NCBI GenBank assembly: GCA_024697225.1
Contig: JAILGA010000151.1
Coordinates: 1 to 64,000, forward strand
Direction of reading: 5' to 3'
DNA length: 64,000 bases
DNA from: Lachnospiraceae bacterium
GTDB lineage: Bacteria > Bacillota > Clostridia > Lachnospirales > Lachnospiraceae
This document shows, piece after piece, positions 42,451-52,101 of the stretch. The notes under the pieces were generated by a model. That model had not been told where the DNA came from, ran no database searches, and was given only the letters and a program-made list of their open reading frames with translations. Numbering within the stretch: the stretch's first letter is position 1; the number at the start of each line of letters is the position of its first letter. A program made the position numbers and the translations under genes.

Positions 42451-44205
42451 ATGGAAGATATCATGAGTATGGTAAACAGTGAAGTATTCGGCGTCTGGTT
42501 TCTCATCGGCGCAGCGCTGGTGTTCTGGATGCAGGCCGGCTTTGCTATGGTGGAAGCAGGTTTCACAAGAGCCAAAAACACGGGCAACATCATAATGAAG
42601 AACCTCATGGATTTCTGCATAGGGACCTGCGTGTTTGTGCCGCTTGGTTTCGGGCTCCTGTTCGGCGAGAGCCTTGGCGGTTTCATCGGCCGGCCTTCGC
42701 TCAGCATTTTTGCGGACTATCATAACTTTGACTGGTCGAACTTTGTTTTTAACCTCGTGTTCTGCGCGACTACTGCCACGATAGTATCGGGAGCCATGGC
42801 GGAGCGCACAAGATTCATATCCTACTGCGTGTATTCCGCGGTTATATCAGCGCTGATCTACCCTATCGAGGCGCACTGGATCTGGGGCGGCGGCTGGCTT
42901 TCATCCCTCGGGTTCCATGATTTTGCAGGATCATGTGCCATACATATGGTCGGCGGCATCTCTGCCCTGATAGGTGCAAAAATGCTCGGACCGCGTATCG
43001 GTAAATTCGTCCGCGGAAAGGACGGGAAGATCACGCGAGTGAACGCGTTCCCCGGTCATAACCTGGCAATAGGCGCTCTCGGCGTGTTTATTCTCTGGCT
43101 TGGCTGGTATGGTTTCAACGGCGCCGCATGCACCAGCGTCGAACAGCTTGGAAGCGTATTTCTGACCACCACCGTCGCACCTGCTGTCGCAACCGTTGTC
43201 ACCATGATCTTTACCTGGGTAAAATACGGCAAGCCTGATGTATCCATGAGTCTCAATGCATCTCTTGCGGGTCTGGTTGCCATTACCGCTCCCTGTGATG
43301 TGACGGATGCCTTCGGCGCGATCATCATCGGTGCAGTCGCCGGTCTCCTGGTCGTATTCGGTGTATGGTTTCTTGATGAAAAGCTTCGTATCGACGATCC
43401 CGTGGGCGCTGTTGCAGTGCATATGATGAACGGCATATGGGGTACCATAGCCGTAGGTCTTTTCGCCACCACTTCAGCTCCGGGCAATGACAGCCTGACC
43501 GGTCTCTTCTACGGCGGCGGAGTAAAGCTGCTCGGCATCCAGCTTCTCGGATTTGCATCCGTGGCTCTCTGGACCGCACTGACGATAACCTTAGCTTATT
43601 CGGTGATCAAAAAGATCTTCGGCCTTCGCGTCACCGAGGAAGAGGAGATCACGGGTCTTGACGCGACCGAACACGGACTTGCGAGCGCCTATTCCGGATT
43701 CTCAATCATGGATGTATCCAATACGCTGGTCGTAAGCGAGAACGAGAATACGGATCTCGGTACGCATGATTACGCTGATGCAAGTAACGCACAGAAGAAT
43801 GCCGCTGTAAAGGTAGTGAGCGAAGCACCTCTCGCGCCGGAATTCGACTCGGGCATGCACAAGGTTTCCATAATATGCAAGCTGTCACGGTTTGATGCGC
43901 TCAAAAGAGCTCTCAACGATCTGGGCGTCACCGGCATGACCATGACGCAGGTAATGGGCTGCGGTATCCAGAAGGGATCCGGCGAACGCTACCGCGGAGT
44001 TGAGGTTGACGCAACGCTTCTGCCAAAGATCAAGGTGGAAGTCATCGTGTCCAAGATCCCTGTGGACAAAGTCATAGAGACCGTCAAGCGTGTCCTTTAT
44101 ACCGGACACATCGGCGACGGCAAGATCTTCATCTACAATGTCAGCCGCGTTGTCAAGGTACGCACGGGCGAAGAGGATTACAACGCTCTGCAGGATGTGG
44201 AATAA
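42451..44205 (+). CDS. Ammonium transporter fused to a PII (GlnB/GlnK) domain
   Basis: A 584-residue fusion. Residues about 1-400 are an Amt channel with 11 predicted TM helices, including the twin pore His in GSCAIHMVGG and GAVAVHMMNG. A polar linker (about 410-468) follows. Residues 469-584 form a complete PII domain: MHKVSIICKLSRFDAL, the T-loop GSGERYRGVEVDA, and the ATP-binding C-terminal part TGHIGDGKIFIYNV. The usual uridylylated Tyr51 position is Val, so UTase control is unlikely; ATP/ADP/2-oxoglutarate sensing looks intact. In most bacteria PII is a separate protein that plugs Amt when nitrogen is plentiful; here it is tethered. AGGAGG precedes the ATG. Confidence 0.95.
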   Translation: MEDIMSMVNSEVFGVWFLIGAALVFWMQAGFAMVEAGFTRAKNTGNIIMKNLMDFCIGTCVFVPLGFGLLFGESLGGFIGRPSLSIFADYHNFDWSNFVFNLVFCATTATIVSGAMAERTRFISYCVYSAVISALIYPIEAHWIWGGGWLSSLGFHDFAGSCAIHMVGGISALIGAKMLGPRIGKFVRGKDGKITRVNAFPGHNLAIGALGVFILWLGWYGFNGAACTSVEQLGSVFLTTTVAPAVATVVTMIFTWVKYGKPDVSMSLNASLAGLVAITAPCDVTDAFGAIIIGAVAGLLVVFGVWFLDEKLRIDDPVGAVAVHMMNGIWGTIAVGLFATTSAPGNDSLTGLFYGGGVKLLGIQLLGFASVALWTALTITLAYSVIKKIFGLRVTEEEEITGLDATEHGLASAYSGFSIMDVSNTLVVSENENTDLGTHDYADASNAQKNAAVKVVSEAPLAPEFDSGMHKVSIICKLSRFDALKRALNDLGVTGMTMTQVMGCGIQKGSGERYRGVEVDATLLPKIKVEVIVSKIPVDKVIETVKRVLYTGHIGDGKIFIYNVSRVVKVRTGEEDYNALQDVE

Positions 44206-44293
44206 GAAGGATACCGGCACCTTAAGGATGTATGACGAAAAAGCTCAGGGTACTATGCAGAATGTAGAAAAAATCAGATAAAGAAGGATAGGA

Positions 44294-45727
44294 ATGCAAC
44301 AGATAAATGAGGAATGCGGGATATTCGGAATCAGAACCGTCCCGGCAAAACCACTGGCACATACAGTCGCGGCAGGCCTGACCGCATTGCAGCACCGCGG
44401 TCAGGAGGCTGCCGGGATCGCCATAAATAAAGACAGGACTATACGCTATCACAAGGGACTTGGGCTGGTACACGAGGTCTTTTCAGCCGAAAGGCTCAAT
44501 GACCTGGGCGAAGGAAACATCGCTGTCGGACATGTCCGCTACTCCACCAGCGGCGCAAACACTGTTTCAAACGCCCAGCCCATGGTCGTAAAGCACATAA
44601 AAGGTCAGCTTGCCGTCTGCCACAACGGCAACCTGACCAATTCCTATGAGCTGCGCAGCAGACTGGAGCTCGAGGGCTGCATATTTCATACAACAAGCGA
44701 CACAGAAGTGATATCATACCTCATCACAAGAAAGCGTCTTGTAGCATCCTCGATCGAGGACGCCGTGCGCCTTGCCATGCAGGATATACGCGGTGCATTT
44801 TCCCTGATCCTCATGTCCCCTGCCAAGCTTATAGCATGCCGCGACCGCTTCGGAATACGGCCCTTGTGTTATGGCGAGACAGCTTCCGGGGATGTGGTCT
44901 TCGCATCGGAAAGCTGTGCCCTTGATGCCGTCGGTGCAAAACTGATAAGGGAACTTGATCCCGGTGAGATGATGGTGGCGGATGAAGACGGCGTCAGATC
45001 CATACCGTGCTTTCCCGAAAGAAAAAAAGACGCGCTGTGCGTCTTTGAGTATATTTATTTTGCCAGACCTGACTCGATAATACGCGGATGCAGCGTCCAT
45101 GAAGCAAGAAGACGGTCGGGTGCATATCTAGCGGCAGATCATCCCGTTGATGCCGATGTGGTTATAGGAGTTCCGGACTCCGGTCTCGACGCGGCTCTGG
45201 GATTTTCCGGAGAATCCGGAATCCCATACGGCATAGGTCTCATTAAGAACAAATATATCGGGCGCACCTTTATAGCGCCCACACAGGATACCAGAGACAG
45301 CATGGTCCGGCTCAAGCTGGGGGTCGTGTCGTCGGCAGTAAAAGATAAGCGCGTTGTCCTTATAGACGATTCAATAGTCCGCGGTACCACAAGCTCATAT
45401 ATCGTATCACTCATACGCGAGGCCGGAGCGCGCGAAGTACACCTGAGGATATCATCCCCGCCATTTTTGCACCCGTGTTATTACGGCACGGACGTAGACT
45501 CAGCCGGAAGTCTTATCGCCTGCGGCCACTCCGTTGAGGATGTGGCCAGGATCACGGGCGCTGATTCACTTGCCTTTCTCTCAGTGGAACGGGCATTGTC
45601 ACTGTGTCCGGGTTACAGCCCGGACAGTTACTGTGCGGCCTGCTTTAACGGCAGTTATCCAGACCTGATCCCGACAGTCGCGAACAAGGATAGATTTGAT
45701 GACATCACACCGGGCCAAATTCCATGA
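44294..45727 (+). CDS. purF: Amidophosphoribosyltransferase
   Basis: A 477-residue enzyme making 5-phosphoribosylamine from PRPP and glutamine, the first step of purine synthesis. A 7-residue propeptide precedes the N-terminal nucleophile Cys of CGIFG; then LQHRGQEAAGIA, CHNGNLTN, and the PRPP loop VVLIDDSIVRGTTS. Conserved Cys residues in the last 60 residues could hold the Fe-S cluster of the Bacillus type. It follows amt by 88 bases without a visible terminator, linking nitrogen uptake with glutamine use. Its last 23 bases overlap the convergent kinase gene. Confidence 0.96.
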   Translation: MQQINEECGIFGIRTVPAKPLAHTVAAGLTALQHRGQEAAGIAINKDRTIRYHKGLGLVHEVFSAERLNDLGEGNIAVGHVRYSTSGANTVSNAQPMVVKHIKGQLAVCHNGNLTNSYELRSRLELEGCIFHTTSDTEVISYLITRKRLVASSIEDAVRLAMQDIRGAFSLILMSPAKLIACRDRFGIRPLCYGETASGDVVFASESCALDAVGAKLIRELDPGEMMVADEDGVRSIPCFPERKKDALCVFEYIYFARPDSIIRGCSVHEARRRSGAYLAADHPVDADVVIGVPDSGLDAALGFSGESGIPYGIGLIKNKYIGRTFIAPTQDTRDSMVRLKLGVVSSAVKDKRVVLIDDSIVRGTTSSYIVSLIREAGAREVHLRISSPPFLHPCYYGTDVDSAGSLIACGHSVEDVARITGADSLAFLSVERALSLCPGYSPDSYCAACFNGSYPDLIPTVANKDRFDDITPGQIP

Positions 45728-48326
45728 CTTCATCATCAGACCGGTCCTGAGATAAAACATCGCCGAATTTCTCCTTTAATTCCCTCACTACTTCGTCATA
45801 AAGCTCCAGCATCGTCCGGTGCTCCTTGCCGACTGCGGACTCATCGCCCTCATCTGCTGCCTTCTCAAGACGGGCAGCGATCTCAGAAAGTCCTGTCGCA
45901 CCCACAATCCTGGATGTACTCTTCAAAGCATGGACCGCAACGGAATACTCACGCCAGTCCTTAGCCTCATATAGTTCCTTTATCCTGGAATTCTTAATTG
46001 CCGATTCTCTGACATACGTACCTGCTACTTCCCTGTAGAAGTCCTCATCGTCTCCGCAATACACAAGGCCTGCTTTCATATCAATAACATCGGACATGTC
46101 TGCTTTCTCCTCTCCTTTTCCTTCGCCATGTTCGCCTTTATTATCTGTTTCATTACCGGACATCTTATCCTCCGGCAGATATCTGATCAGCATCTCTTCG
46201 AGAGCCCTGCTGTCCAGGGGCTTGGTCAGATAATCATCAAAGCCCTCCGCGATATACCTGTCCCTTGCTCCCGCAAGTGCATCGGCTGTCAAACAGATAA
46301 AGGGGGTTCTGAAGTTTATACCGTCCTCCTTTTCCTTTATGCGATGCATCGCTGTGATGCCGTCCATCCCCGGCATGCGCTGGTCCATGAGTATGACGTC
46401 GTACTTTTGCTCCGCCGAAGCCCTGATCGCATCGGGTCCGTTATCTGCCGTATCGATACTGATGCCGGTATCCTTCAGAAGTCCTCTGACCACAACGAGA
46501 TTCATTTTAGTGTCATCGACAACAAGTATGCGGACATCAGGAGCCCTGAGGACATCCTTCCTGGCCTTCATCGAGTCGATCATCTTCGCATACTTCTCAC
46601 GGAAGTCCCCAATGGGCTCGTCAGAAATGATCTTCTGCGGGATCATAACAGTAAAGATAGATCCCACGCCATAAATACTCTTAACGTCGGTAGTGCCGCC
46701 CATCATTTCAACGAGGCTCCTCGTTATGGCAAGCCCCAGACCCGTACCTTCTATGGTACTGTTTTTGTTAAGATCGACTCTCTCAAACTTCGAGAACAGT
46801 TTGCCTATGTCCTCGGATTTTATGCCTATGCCTGTATCTTTGACACTCACCGACAGATCCGTGACATTTCCGTCACCATCGGATGCCGCGTGCTTTTCTC
46901 CTCTGAGCGTCAGAAGTACACTTCCCTCCCTGGTATATTTGACTGCGTTATTCAACAGGTTGATCATCACCTGCCTTACCCTTACTTCGTCGCCGTACAG
47001 CCAGTCGGGCAGCGTCTCGTCTATGTCGACGCCAAACTCCAGGCCTTTTGCCCTGGCTTTGAATTCGATCATGTTGCAGACATCGTTCAGGACCGAACTC
47101 AACTGATATCTGCCATCTGCTATTTCCATTTTTCCCGCTTCGATCTTGGAAAAGTCAAGAATGTCGTTTATTATGGACAGCAGACTGTTTCCCGCACTGT
47201 CAATATTTCCGGAGTAATTGCATATATCCGAAAATATCTGTCTGATATCATCGCGGCTCTCCGGCATGTCATCCCTGGCCTGAAGACTCTCCTTAAGAAT
47301 CATCTCGTTCATACCCATTACGGCATTTATAGGGGTTCTGATCTCATGCGACATATTGGCAAGAAAATCGCTCTTGGCGGCATTGGACCTCTCGGCGATC
47401 TTCCTCGCCTCGTCTGAAGCCTCGCTCTCGGCAGATTTTCGCGCAAGGCCGACCACAAGTATTATGGTCATGGAGAACAGAACTATTATAACGGAGACGA
47501 CAAACAGCATTACCGCTATGACGCTGTACGGGTCCGCATCGCCCACCTGGCCTATGCCGGACGTGAGCGTATTTCTCATCCACAGAGCCAGCAGGTATCC
47601 GCCCGCGCAGCACAGGATGACCACTACGATATATACGGGTTTGAAAACAGTATGCAGTATATCCTGCTCAGCCTCGTTTTTCTCCTCGCCCGATTCTCTG
47701 TAGTTTCTGATCATGGCGAGCGGGATCATTATGTAGCACAGAGGCTCGATCATTGAAGCATAGTTGTACGGATACAACCACTCGGACGGCCAGTCAAAGC
47801 ACGAGGACGTCCACATGATATACTCGACCGTGATCAGTGCAAAGATGACAAAAGACACATACGGAGGCCTGGCTTTGTTTTTTCTGTTTTTCAGATAATA
47901 CATTATAAAGTTTATGCTGAAACAGACGCTGATGGTCGTGAGCCCGCACTGCCAGATATTATTGAAAATACCGCCGTACTGAACATATATCAGAAGCTGG
48001 GCGACATTGAATGGTATGGGCAGCAGGCACAGCGGCGAGAAGAATCGCTTCGCCTCCGGGTGACGCATTTCCAGCTGAAGCAGCGGCAGTACAAGAAAAG
48101 CGATATTCCATCCGAAATATGCCAGGAAGGAAGAAACATTCGGGTAGTCATCCATGACGAGCATGTAGACGCACCAGTAATAATTTGACAGAAGATTGGC
48201 CAGCGATATGACTATGGCATATATCCACGACTTGCGCGGCTTTGAGACATATTGAAACAGGCAGACCATAATGGCTGCCAGATTCACCAACAGTGAATAA
48301 ACACTCGATATCTTCTCAAATACCAC
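45705..48326 (-). CDS. Multi-TM hybrid histidine kinase with REC and Hpt domains
   Basis: An 873-residue kinase. N-terminal part with about 8-9 TM helices and little extracellular sequence (residues 1-295), HisKA with SHEIRTPINAVMG (His near 327), HATPase (NLLNNAVKYTREG, DTGIGI, GTGLGLAI), REC with DQRMPGMDG, a charged linker, and a C-terminal Hpt domain with AVHALKSTSRIVGA. All relay steps up to phospho-Hpt are in one chain, but no response regulator is encoded next to it, so the output must be elsewhere. The TM-rich sensor suggests a membrane or lipophilic signal. Confidence 0.92.
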   Translation of the reverse strand: MVFEKISSVYSLLVNLAAIMVCLFQYVSKPRKSWIYAIVISLANLLSNYYWCVYMLVMDDYPNVSSFLAYFGWNIAFLVLPLLQLEMRHPEAKRFFSPLCLLPIPFNVAQLLIYVQYGGIFNNIWQCGLTTISVCFSINFIMYYLKNRKNKARPPYVSFVIFALITVEYIMWTSSCFDWPSEWLYPYNYASMIEPLCYIMIPLAMIRNYRESGEEKNEAEQDILHTVFKPVYIVVVILCCAGGYLLALWMRNTLTSGIGQVGDADPYSVIAVMLFVVSVIIVLFSMTIILVVGLARKSAESEASDEARKIAERSNAAKSDFLANMSHEIRTPINAVMGMNEMILKESLQARDDMPESRDDIRQIFSDICNYSGNIDSAGNSLLSIINDILDFSKIEAGKMEIADGRYQLSSVLNDVCNMIEFKARAKGLEFGVDIDETLPDWLYGDEVRVRQVMINLLNNAVKYTREGSVLLTLRGEKHAASDGDGNVTDLSVSVKDTGIGIKSEDIGKLFSKFERVDLNKNSTIEGTGLGLAITRSLVEMMGGTTDVKSIYGVGSIFTVMIPQKIISDEPIGDFREKYAKMIDSMKARKDVLRAPDVRILVVDDTKMNLVVVRGLLKDTGISIDTADNGPDAIRASAEQKYDVILMDQRMPGMDGITAMHRIKEKEDGINFRTPFICLTADALAGARDRYIAEGFDDYLTKPLDSRALEEMLIRYLPEDKMSGNETDNKGEHGEGKGEEKADMSDVIDMKAGLVYCGDDEDFYREVAGTYVRESAIKNSRIKELYEAKDWREYSVAVHALKSTSRIVGATGLSEIAARLEKAADEGDESAVGKEHRTMLELYDEVVRELKEKFGDVLSQDRSDDEVMEFGPV

Positions 48327-48368
48327 TATGCACCTCTTCAGATTCCGGGTGTGACTATATAATTATAC

Positions 48369-48397
48369 ATTATAACCATATGATGCGCAACGCACAA
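48369..48397 (-). promoter_or_regulatory. Promoter of the multi-TM kinase
   Basis: On the minus strand TTGTGC, 17 bases, TATAAT, about 45 bases before the start codon at 48326. It lies back to back with the MATE promoter. Confidence 0.6.
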
Positions 48398-48412
48398 CGG
48401 CGTCATTCGCAC

Positions 48413-48441
48413 TTGTAAAACGTTCTTCCTGAGAGTATTAT
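48413..48441 (+). promoter_or_regulatory. Promoter of the MATE gene
   Basis: TTGTAA, 17 bases, TATTAT, about 43 bases before the ATG at 48484. Only 15 bases separate the two -35 boxes of the divergent promoters, so one bound regulator could affect both. Confidence 0.6.
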
Positions 48442-48483
48442 ATCTGTTGTAGAAACAGTAAAAAGGATCGGAGCAGAAGATAT

Positions 48484-49878
48484 ATGAAAGAAAACAGAAT
48501 GGGCACCATGCCGGTAGGAAAGCTCCTTGTCAGCATGGCAACACCCCTTATCATCTCCAACCTTGTCCAGGCGTTGTACAACGTCGTGGACAGCATTTTT
48601 GTATCAAGGATCACCACGGATGAGATCGTTCTCGACCGTGCGGGCATACCTGTCTCTGCCGGAACAGACGCCATAAGTGCGCTGGGTCTCGCTTTTCCGT
48701 TTCAGATAGTGATAATCGCCCTTGCAATAGGCACATCCATCGGCGTCAGTTCGCTTCTCTCCAGATCTCTCGGTGAAAAGGATCAGAAGACCGCAGATCA
48801 GGCTGCGATCCACGGACTCTTTCTCATGTTGGTCAGCTACCTCATCAGCCTCGCGGTGGGCATCTTTTTTGCCGATGATCTCATCGCCGGACAGGGAGCA
48901 ACGGGGAGGCAGCTGGAGTACGGTACCACATACCTCCGCATCATCTGCTGCCTGAGCATCGCGCTGTATTTTGAGATCATGCTCGAGAGGCTCCTCCAGT
49001 CCACGGGAAGAAGCCATCTGTCCATGATATCGCAGATGACCGGTGCGCTTGTGAACTGCTTTATGGATCCCATACTCATCTTCGGTCTCTTCGGTGCGCC
49101 GAAGCTCGGTGTCGCCGGCGCCGCATACGCGACAGTTTTCGGGCAGACTCTTGGCACGATGATCGGTCTGTACCTTAACCTGAAAAAGAATCCGGATATA
49201 CATCTGTCACTGAAAGGCTTCAGACCGGATCTGCACATTATCGGATCCATATACTCAGTCGGACTTCCCGCCATCGTCATGCAGTCAATAGGATCAGTGA
49301 TGAATTATGCCATGAATTCGATCCTTCTGGGACTGAATCAGAGTGCCGTAGCGGTATTCACTGTCTACTACAAGCTGCAGAGTTTCTTTTTCATGCCGAT
49401 CTTCGGTCTCAACAGCGCGCTTGTCCCTATCGTCGCTTATAACTATGGTGCAAAGAACCCCGGCAGAATGAGGGAGGCTCACAAAAAGTCACTTGCAGCA
49501 GGCTTTATAATGCTGTTTGGGGGATTTCTCGCTTTCGAATTAATACCCGGCACATTGATACGCATATTTGATACCGGAGACGCCTCTCTGGTTACGCTTG
49601 GAATACCCGCTCTCCGCATAATTGGCGTGCATTTTCTCATCGCATGGTTCTGTATACTTACAGGTGCCGTCTTCCAGGCTCTGGGCAACGGCGTTTACAG
49701 TCTGGTCGTCTCGCTTCTGAGGCAGCTCATAGCCCTGCTGCCCGCGGCCTTTATACTCGGAAAGATCGGAGGACTTCCTCTCGTGTGGTGGTCATTCCCG
49801 ATAGCCGAACTGGTATCTCTTGCGACTACTCTCTTCTATTTCAGGCGGATCAACCGTCTTGTCATAGATAAACTCTGA
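48484..49878 (+). CDS. MATE-family efflux transporter
   Basis: A 464-residue membrane protein with 12 predicted TM helices in two related halves, starting MKENRMGTMPVGKLLVSMATPLI, with VDSIFVSRI typical of the first helix pair of NorM/DinF-like proteins. It exports drugs or metabolites by Na+ or H+ antiport; substrate not predictable. It stands alone; a shared divergent promoter region with a sensor kinase may mean the kinase controls it. GGAGCAGAAGATAT precedes the ATG. Confidence 0.93.
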   Translation: MKENRMGTMPVGKLLVSMATPLIISNLVQALYNVVDSIFVSRITTDEIVLDRAGIPVSAGTDAISALGLAFPFQIVIIALAIGTSIGVSSLLSRSLGEKDQKTADQAAIHGLFLMLVSYLISLAVGIFFADDLIAGQGATGRQLEYGTTYLRIICCLSIALYFEIMLERLLQSTGRSHLSMISQMTGALVNCFMDPILIFGLFGAPKLGVAGAAYATVFGQTLGTMIGLYLNLKKNPDIHLSLKGFRPDLHIIGSIYSVGLPAIVMQSIGSVMNYAMNSILLGLNQSAVAVFTVYYKLQSFFFMPIFGLNSALVPIVAYNYGAKNPGRMREAHKKSLAAGFIMLFGGFLAFELIPGTLIRIFDTGDASLVTLGIPALRIIGVHFLIAWFCILTGAVFQALGNGVYSLVVSLLRQLIALLPAAFILGKIGGLPLVWWSFPIAELVSLATTLFYFRRINRLVIDKL

Positions 49879-49879
49879 C

Positions 49880-49914
49880 AAAAAAACACCGCTGCCGGAC
49901 TGTGCCGGTAGCGG
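49880..49914 (-). terminator. Terminator of the ppk operon
   Basis: CCGCTACCGG and CCGGCAGCGG form a 10-bp stem with a 6-base loop on the minus strand, followed by TG and seven T. It lies 25 bases after the ppk stop. On the plus strand no T-run follows, so it mainly serves ppk. Confidence 0.8.
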
Positions 49915-49938
49915 CGGAAATGACGGTATAACAAGCTG

Positions 49939-52101
49939 TCAGCCTACCGGAGAGGTCATCGGCTCAAATACCCTTGTCTTTTCGCGGTCCTCACTGACTG
50001 CAGCGGCAGCCGCCTCATCACCGAATATTCTCTGGGAATCCACCCTTGAGGCCGAGTCTCCGCGAATGCTCCTGTAGCTGTTGTCGGGCTCAAGTATCCG
50101 CGCCTTCTCAGTGTCCGCAAGTTCCGTCTTCAGGATGTGGATCAGTTTTTCCTTGCCCATTTCCTTTTCCACAGGGAACATGATTTCAACGCGCCTCTCA
50201 AGGTTTCTCGGCATCCAGTCGGCGCTGCTCAGATAAAGCTCCGGATTTCCTGCGTTTTCGAAATAAAAGATGCGGCTGTGCTCCAGGAAGTTTCCCACTA
50301 TCGAGCGGACAGTGATATTCTCGCTGACCCCGGGTATTCCTGCTCTCAGGCAACATATGCCTCTCACTATCAGATCAATCTTAACGCCCTTCCGGCTTGC
50401 CTCGTACAGCTCGGCTATCACTTCCTCGTGGCATAATGAGTTCATCTTGGCAATGATCCTTGCGGGGAGCCCCATGGCCGCATTTGCTGTCTCCCTGCGG
50501 ATGAGAGATATCACCCTGTCCTTGAGCCAGAGAGGCGCCAGCGCAAGCTTGTTCCACACGAGAGGCTCAGAGTATCCCGAGAGCATGTTGAACACAGCTG
50601 TCGCGTCCTCACCGTAATCCTCGGCACAGGTAAAGAGTCCCACATCCGTATACAGCTTGGCCGTGGAATCGTTGTAATTTCCGGTACCAAGATGGACATA
50701 GCGCCTGATCTGATCCTCTTCTCTTCGTACCACCAGCGTTATCTTGCAATGAGTCTTGAGGCCGACCAGACCGTAAATGACATGACAGCCCGCATGTTCA
50801 AGGCGCTTTGCCCACACTATATTGTGCTCCTCGTCAAATCTGGCCTTAAGCTCCACCAGCACCGAGACTTGCTTTCCTCTCTCGGCGGCGCGCTCAAGAG
50901 CAGCGATGATCGGCGAATTGCCGCTTACGCGGTAGAGCGTCTGCTTAATGGCAAGGACGGAATCATCAACCGCCGCGCGCTCCACAAACCTTACCACGGG
51001 ATCAAATGTCTCGTAGGGATGATGCATAAGGATGTCACCCTCGCGTATCCTGGCAAAGATATCCTGCTGATCAAGATCCTTGAGAGCCGGCACCGGCTGC
51101 CCCGATATGTACCTGCTCTCCTTATATCCTTCGAATCCCGGAAGAGAGTATAGCTTCATAAGGAACGTCAGGTCAAGAGGCCCGTCTATGCGGTATATCT
51201 CGCTGTCAGCCACCTCAAGTTCTCCCTTGATGTGCTTCAACAGCCTGTCATCGATATCCTCCACTACCTCAAGTCGTATCGCCTGTCCCCACTGCCTGAG
51301 CTTCAACTGCTTCTCTATCTCCTTCAGGAGATCCTCAGCCTCGTCTTCATCAATGGACAGATCGGCATTTCTTCCGACTCTGTATGCGCCGCAGCATACT
51401 ATGTCATAGTTCAGGAAAAGCTTCGGCATCCCCCTGAGTATCATGTCCTCCAACAGCATGAAGCGTCTGCCCTCACCACCGTCCGGAAGCTCTATTACTC
51501 TGTTTATGACTCCGGGGACCTGAACGGTGGCAAATTCTATCTCTCCATCGCCGCCCTTTTTGGTCACAAGAGCTCCGATATTTATGGTCTTGTTCCTTAT
51601 CAGGGGAAAAGGTCTCGACGAATCGACGGCCATGGGAGTCAGGACCGGATAGACAAATTCATCGAAATACCTGTCGACAAAATCTTTTTCGCTCTCCGAC
51701 AGATCACCGTCATTTTTGACAAATGCAAGTCCTTCTTTTCCAAGCCTGGGCAAAAGTATGTCATTCCAGGTAGAATACTGTTCCTCCACAAAAGAGTGAA
51801 GCTTGTTCTCAACGGCCTCCAGCTGCTCACCTGCAGTCATTCCGGCAATATCTCGTTTTTTATAACCCGCGTTCACCATGTCCTTTAAGGACGCGACTCT
51901 CACCATAAAGAATTCATCGAGATTGCTGGCTGTGATACTTAAGAACTTAATTCTCTCAAACAGCGGATTCTCTTCATCTCTGGCCTCATACAGGCATCTC
52001 TCGTCAAATGCTATCCATGACAGTTCTCTGTTGGCATAATATGAGGGATCATGTATGTCAGGCGCTGCAGTCTTCTTTTTCCTCTTCCCTGTATCTGTCA
52101 T
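49939..52101 (-). CDS. ppk1: Polyphosphate kinase 1
   Basis: A 720-residue enzyme that makes polyphosphate from ATP reversibly. Seen: the N-terminal ELSWIAFDERCLYEA, FFMVRVASLKD, the phosphorylated-His region VHLGTGNYND, and the C-terminal VRGICCLRAGIPG. It overlaps the Ppx-like gene by 4 bases (ATGA), so synthesis and hydrolysis genes are coupled. Confidence 0.96.
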   Translation of the reverse strand: MTDTGKRKKKTAAPDIHDPSYYANRELSWIAFDERCLYEARDEENPLFERIKFLSITASNLDEFFMVRVASLKDMVNAGYKKRDIAGMTAGEQLEAVENKLHSFVEEQYSTWNDILLPRLGKEGLAFVKNDGDLSESEKDFVDRYFDEFVYPVLTPMAVDSSRPFPLIRNKTINIGALVTKKGGDGEIEFATVQVPGVINRVIELPDGGEGRRFMLLEDMILRGMPKLFLNYDIVCCGAYRVGRNADLSIDEDEAEDLLKEIEKQLKLRQWGQAIRLEVVEDIDDRLLKHIKGELEVADSEIYRIDGPLDLTFLMKLYSLPGFEGYKESRYISGQPVPALKDLDQQDIFARIREGDILMHHPYETFDPVVRFVERAAVDDSVLAIKQTLYRVSGNSPIIAALERAAERGKQVSVLVELKARFDEEHNIVWAKRLEHAGCHVIYGLVGLKTHCKITLVVRREEDQIRRYVHLGTGNYNDSTAKLYTDVGLFTCAEDYGEDATAVFNMLSGYSEPLVWNKLALAPLWLKDRVISLIRRETANAAMGLPARIIAKMNSLCHEEVIAELYEASRKGVKIDLIVRGICCLRAGIPGVSENITVRSIVGNFLEHSRIFYFENAGNPELYLSSADWMPRNLERRVEIMFPVEKEMGKEKLIHILKTELADTEKARILEPDNSYRSIRGDSASRVDSQRIFGDEAAAAAVSEDREKTRVFEPMTSPVG

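Noticed and set aside
44195-44281. A 28-codon frame between amt and purF starting MWNKKDTG
   Set aside because: No RBS of its own, begins inside the amt stop region, and has no family features; the repeated AAGAAGGATA at both ends may be a small duplication around the purF RBS.
46128-47417. A 429-codon open frame on the plus strand
   Set aside because: It is the antisense of the hybrid kinase HisKA/HATPase/REC part; the real gene has all motifs on the minus strand.
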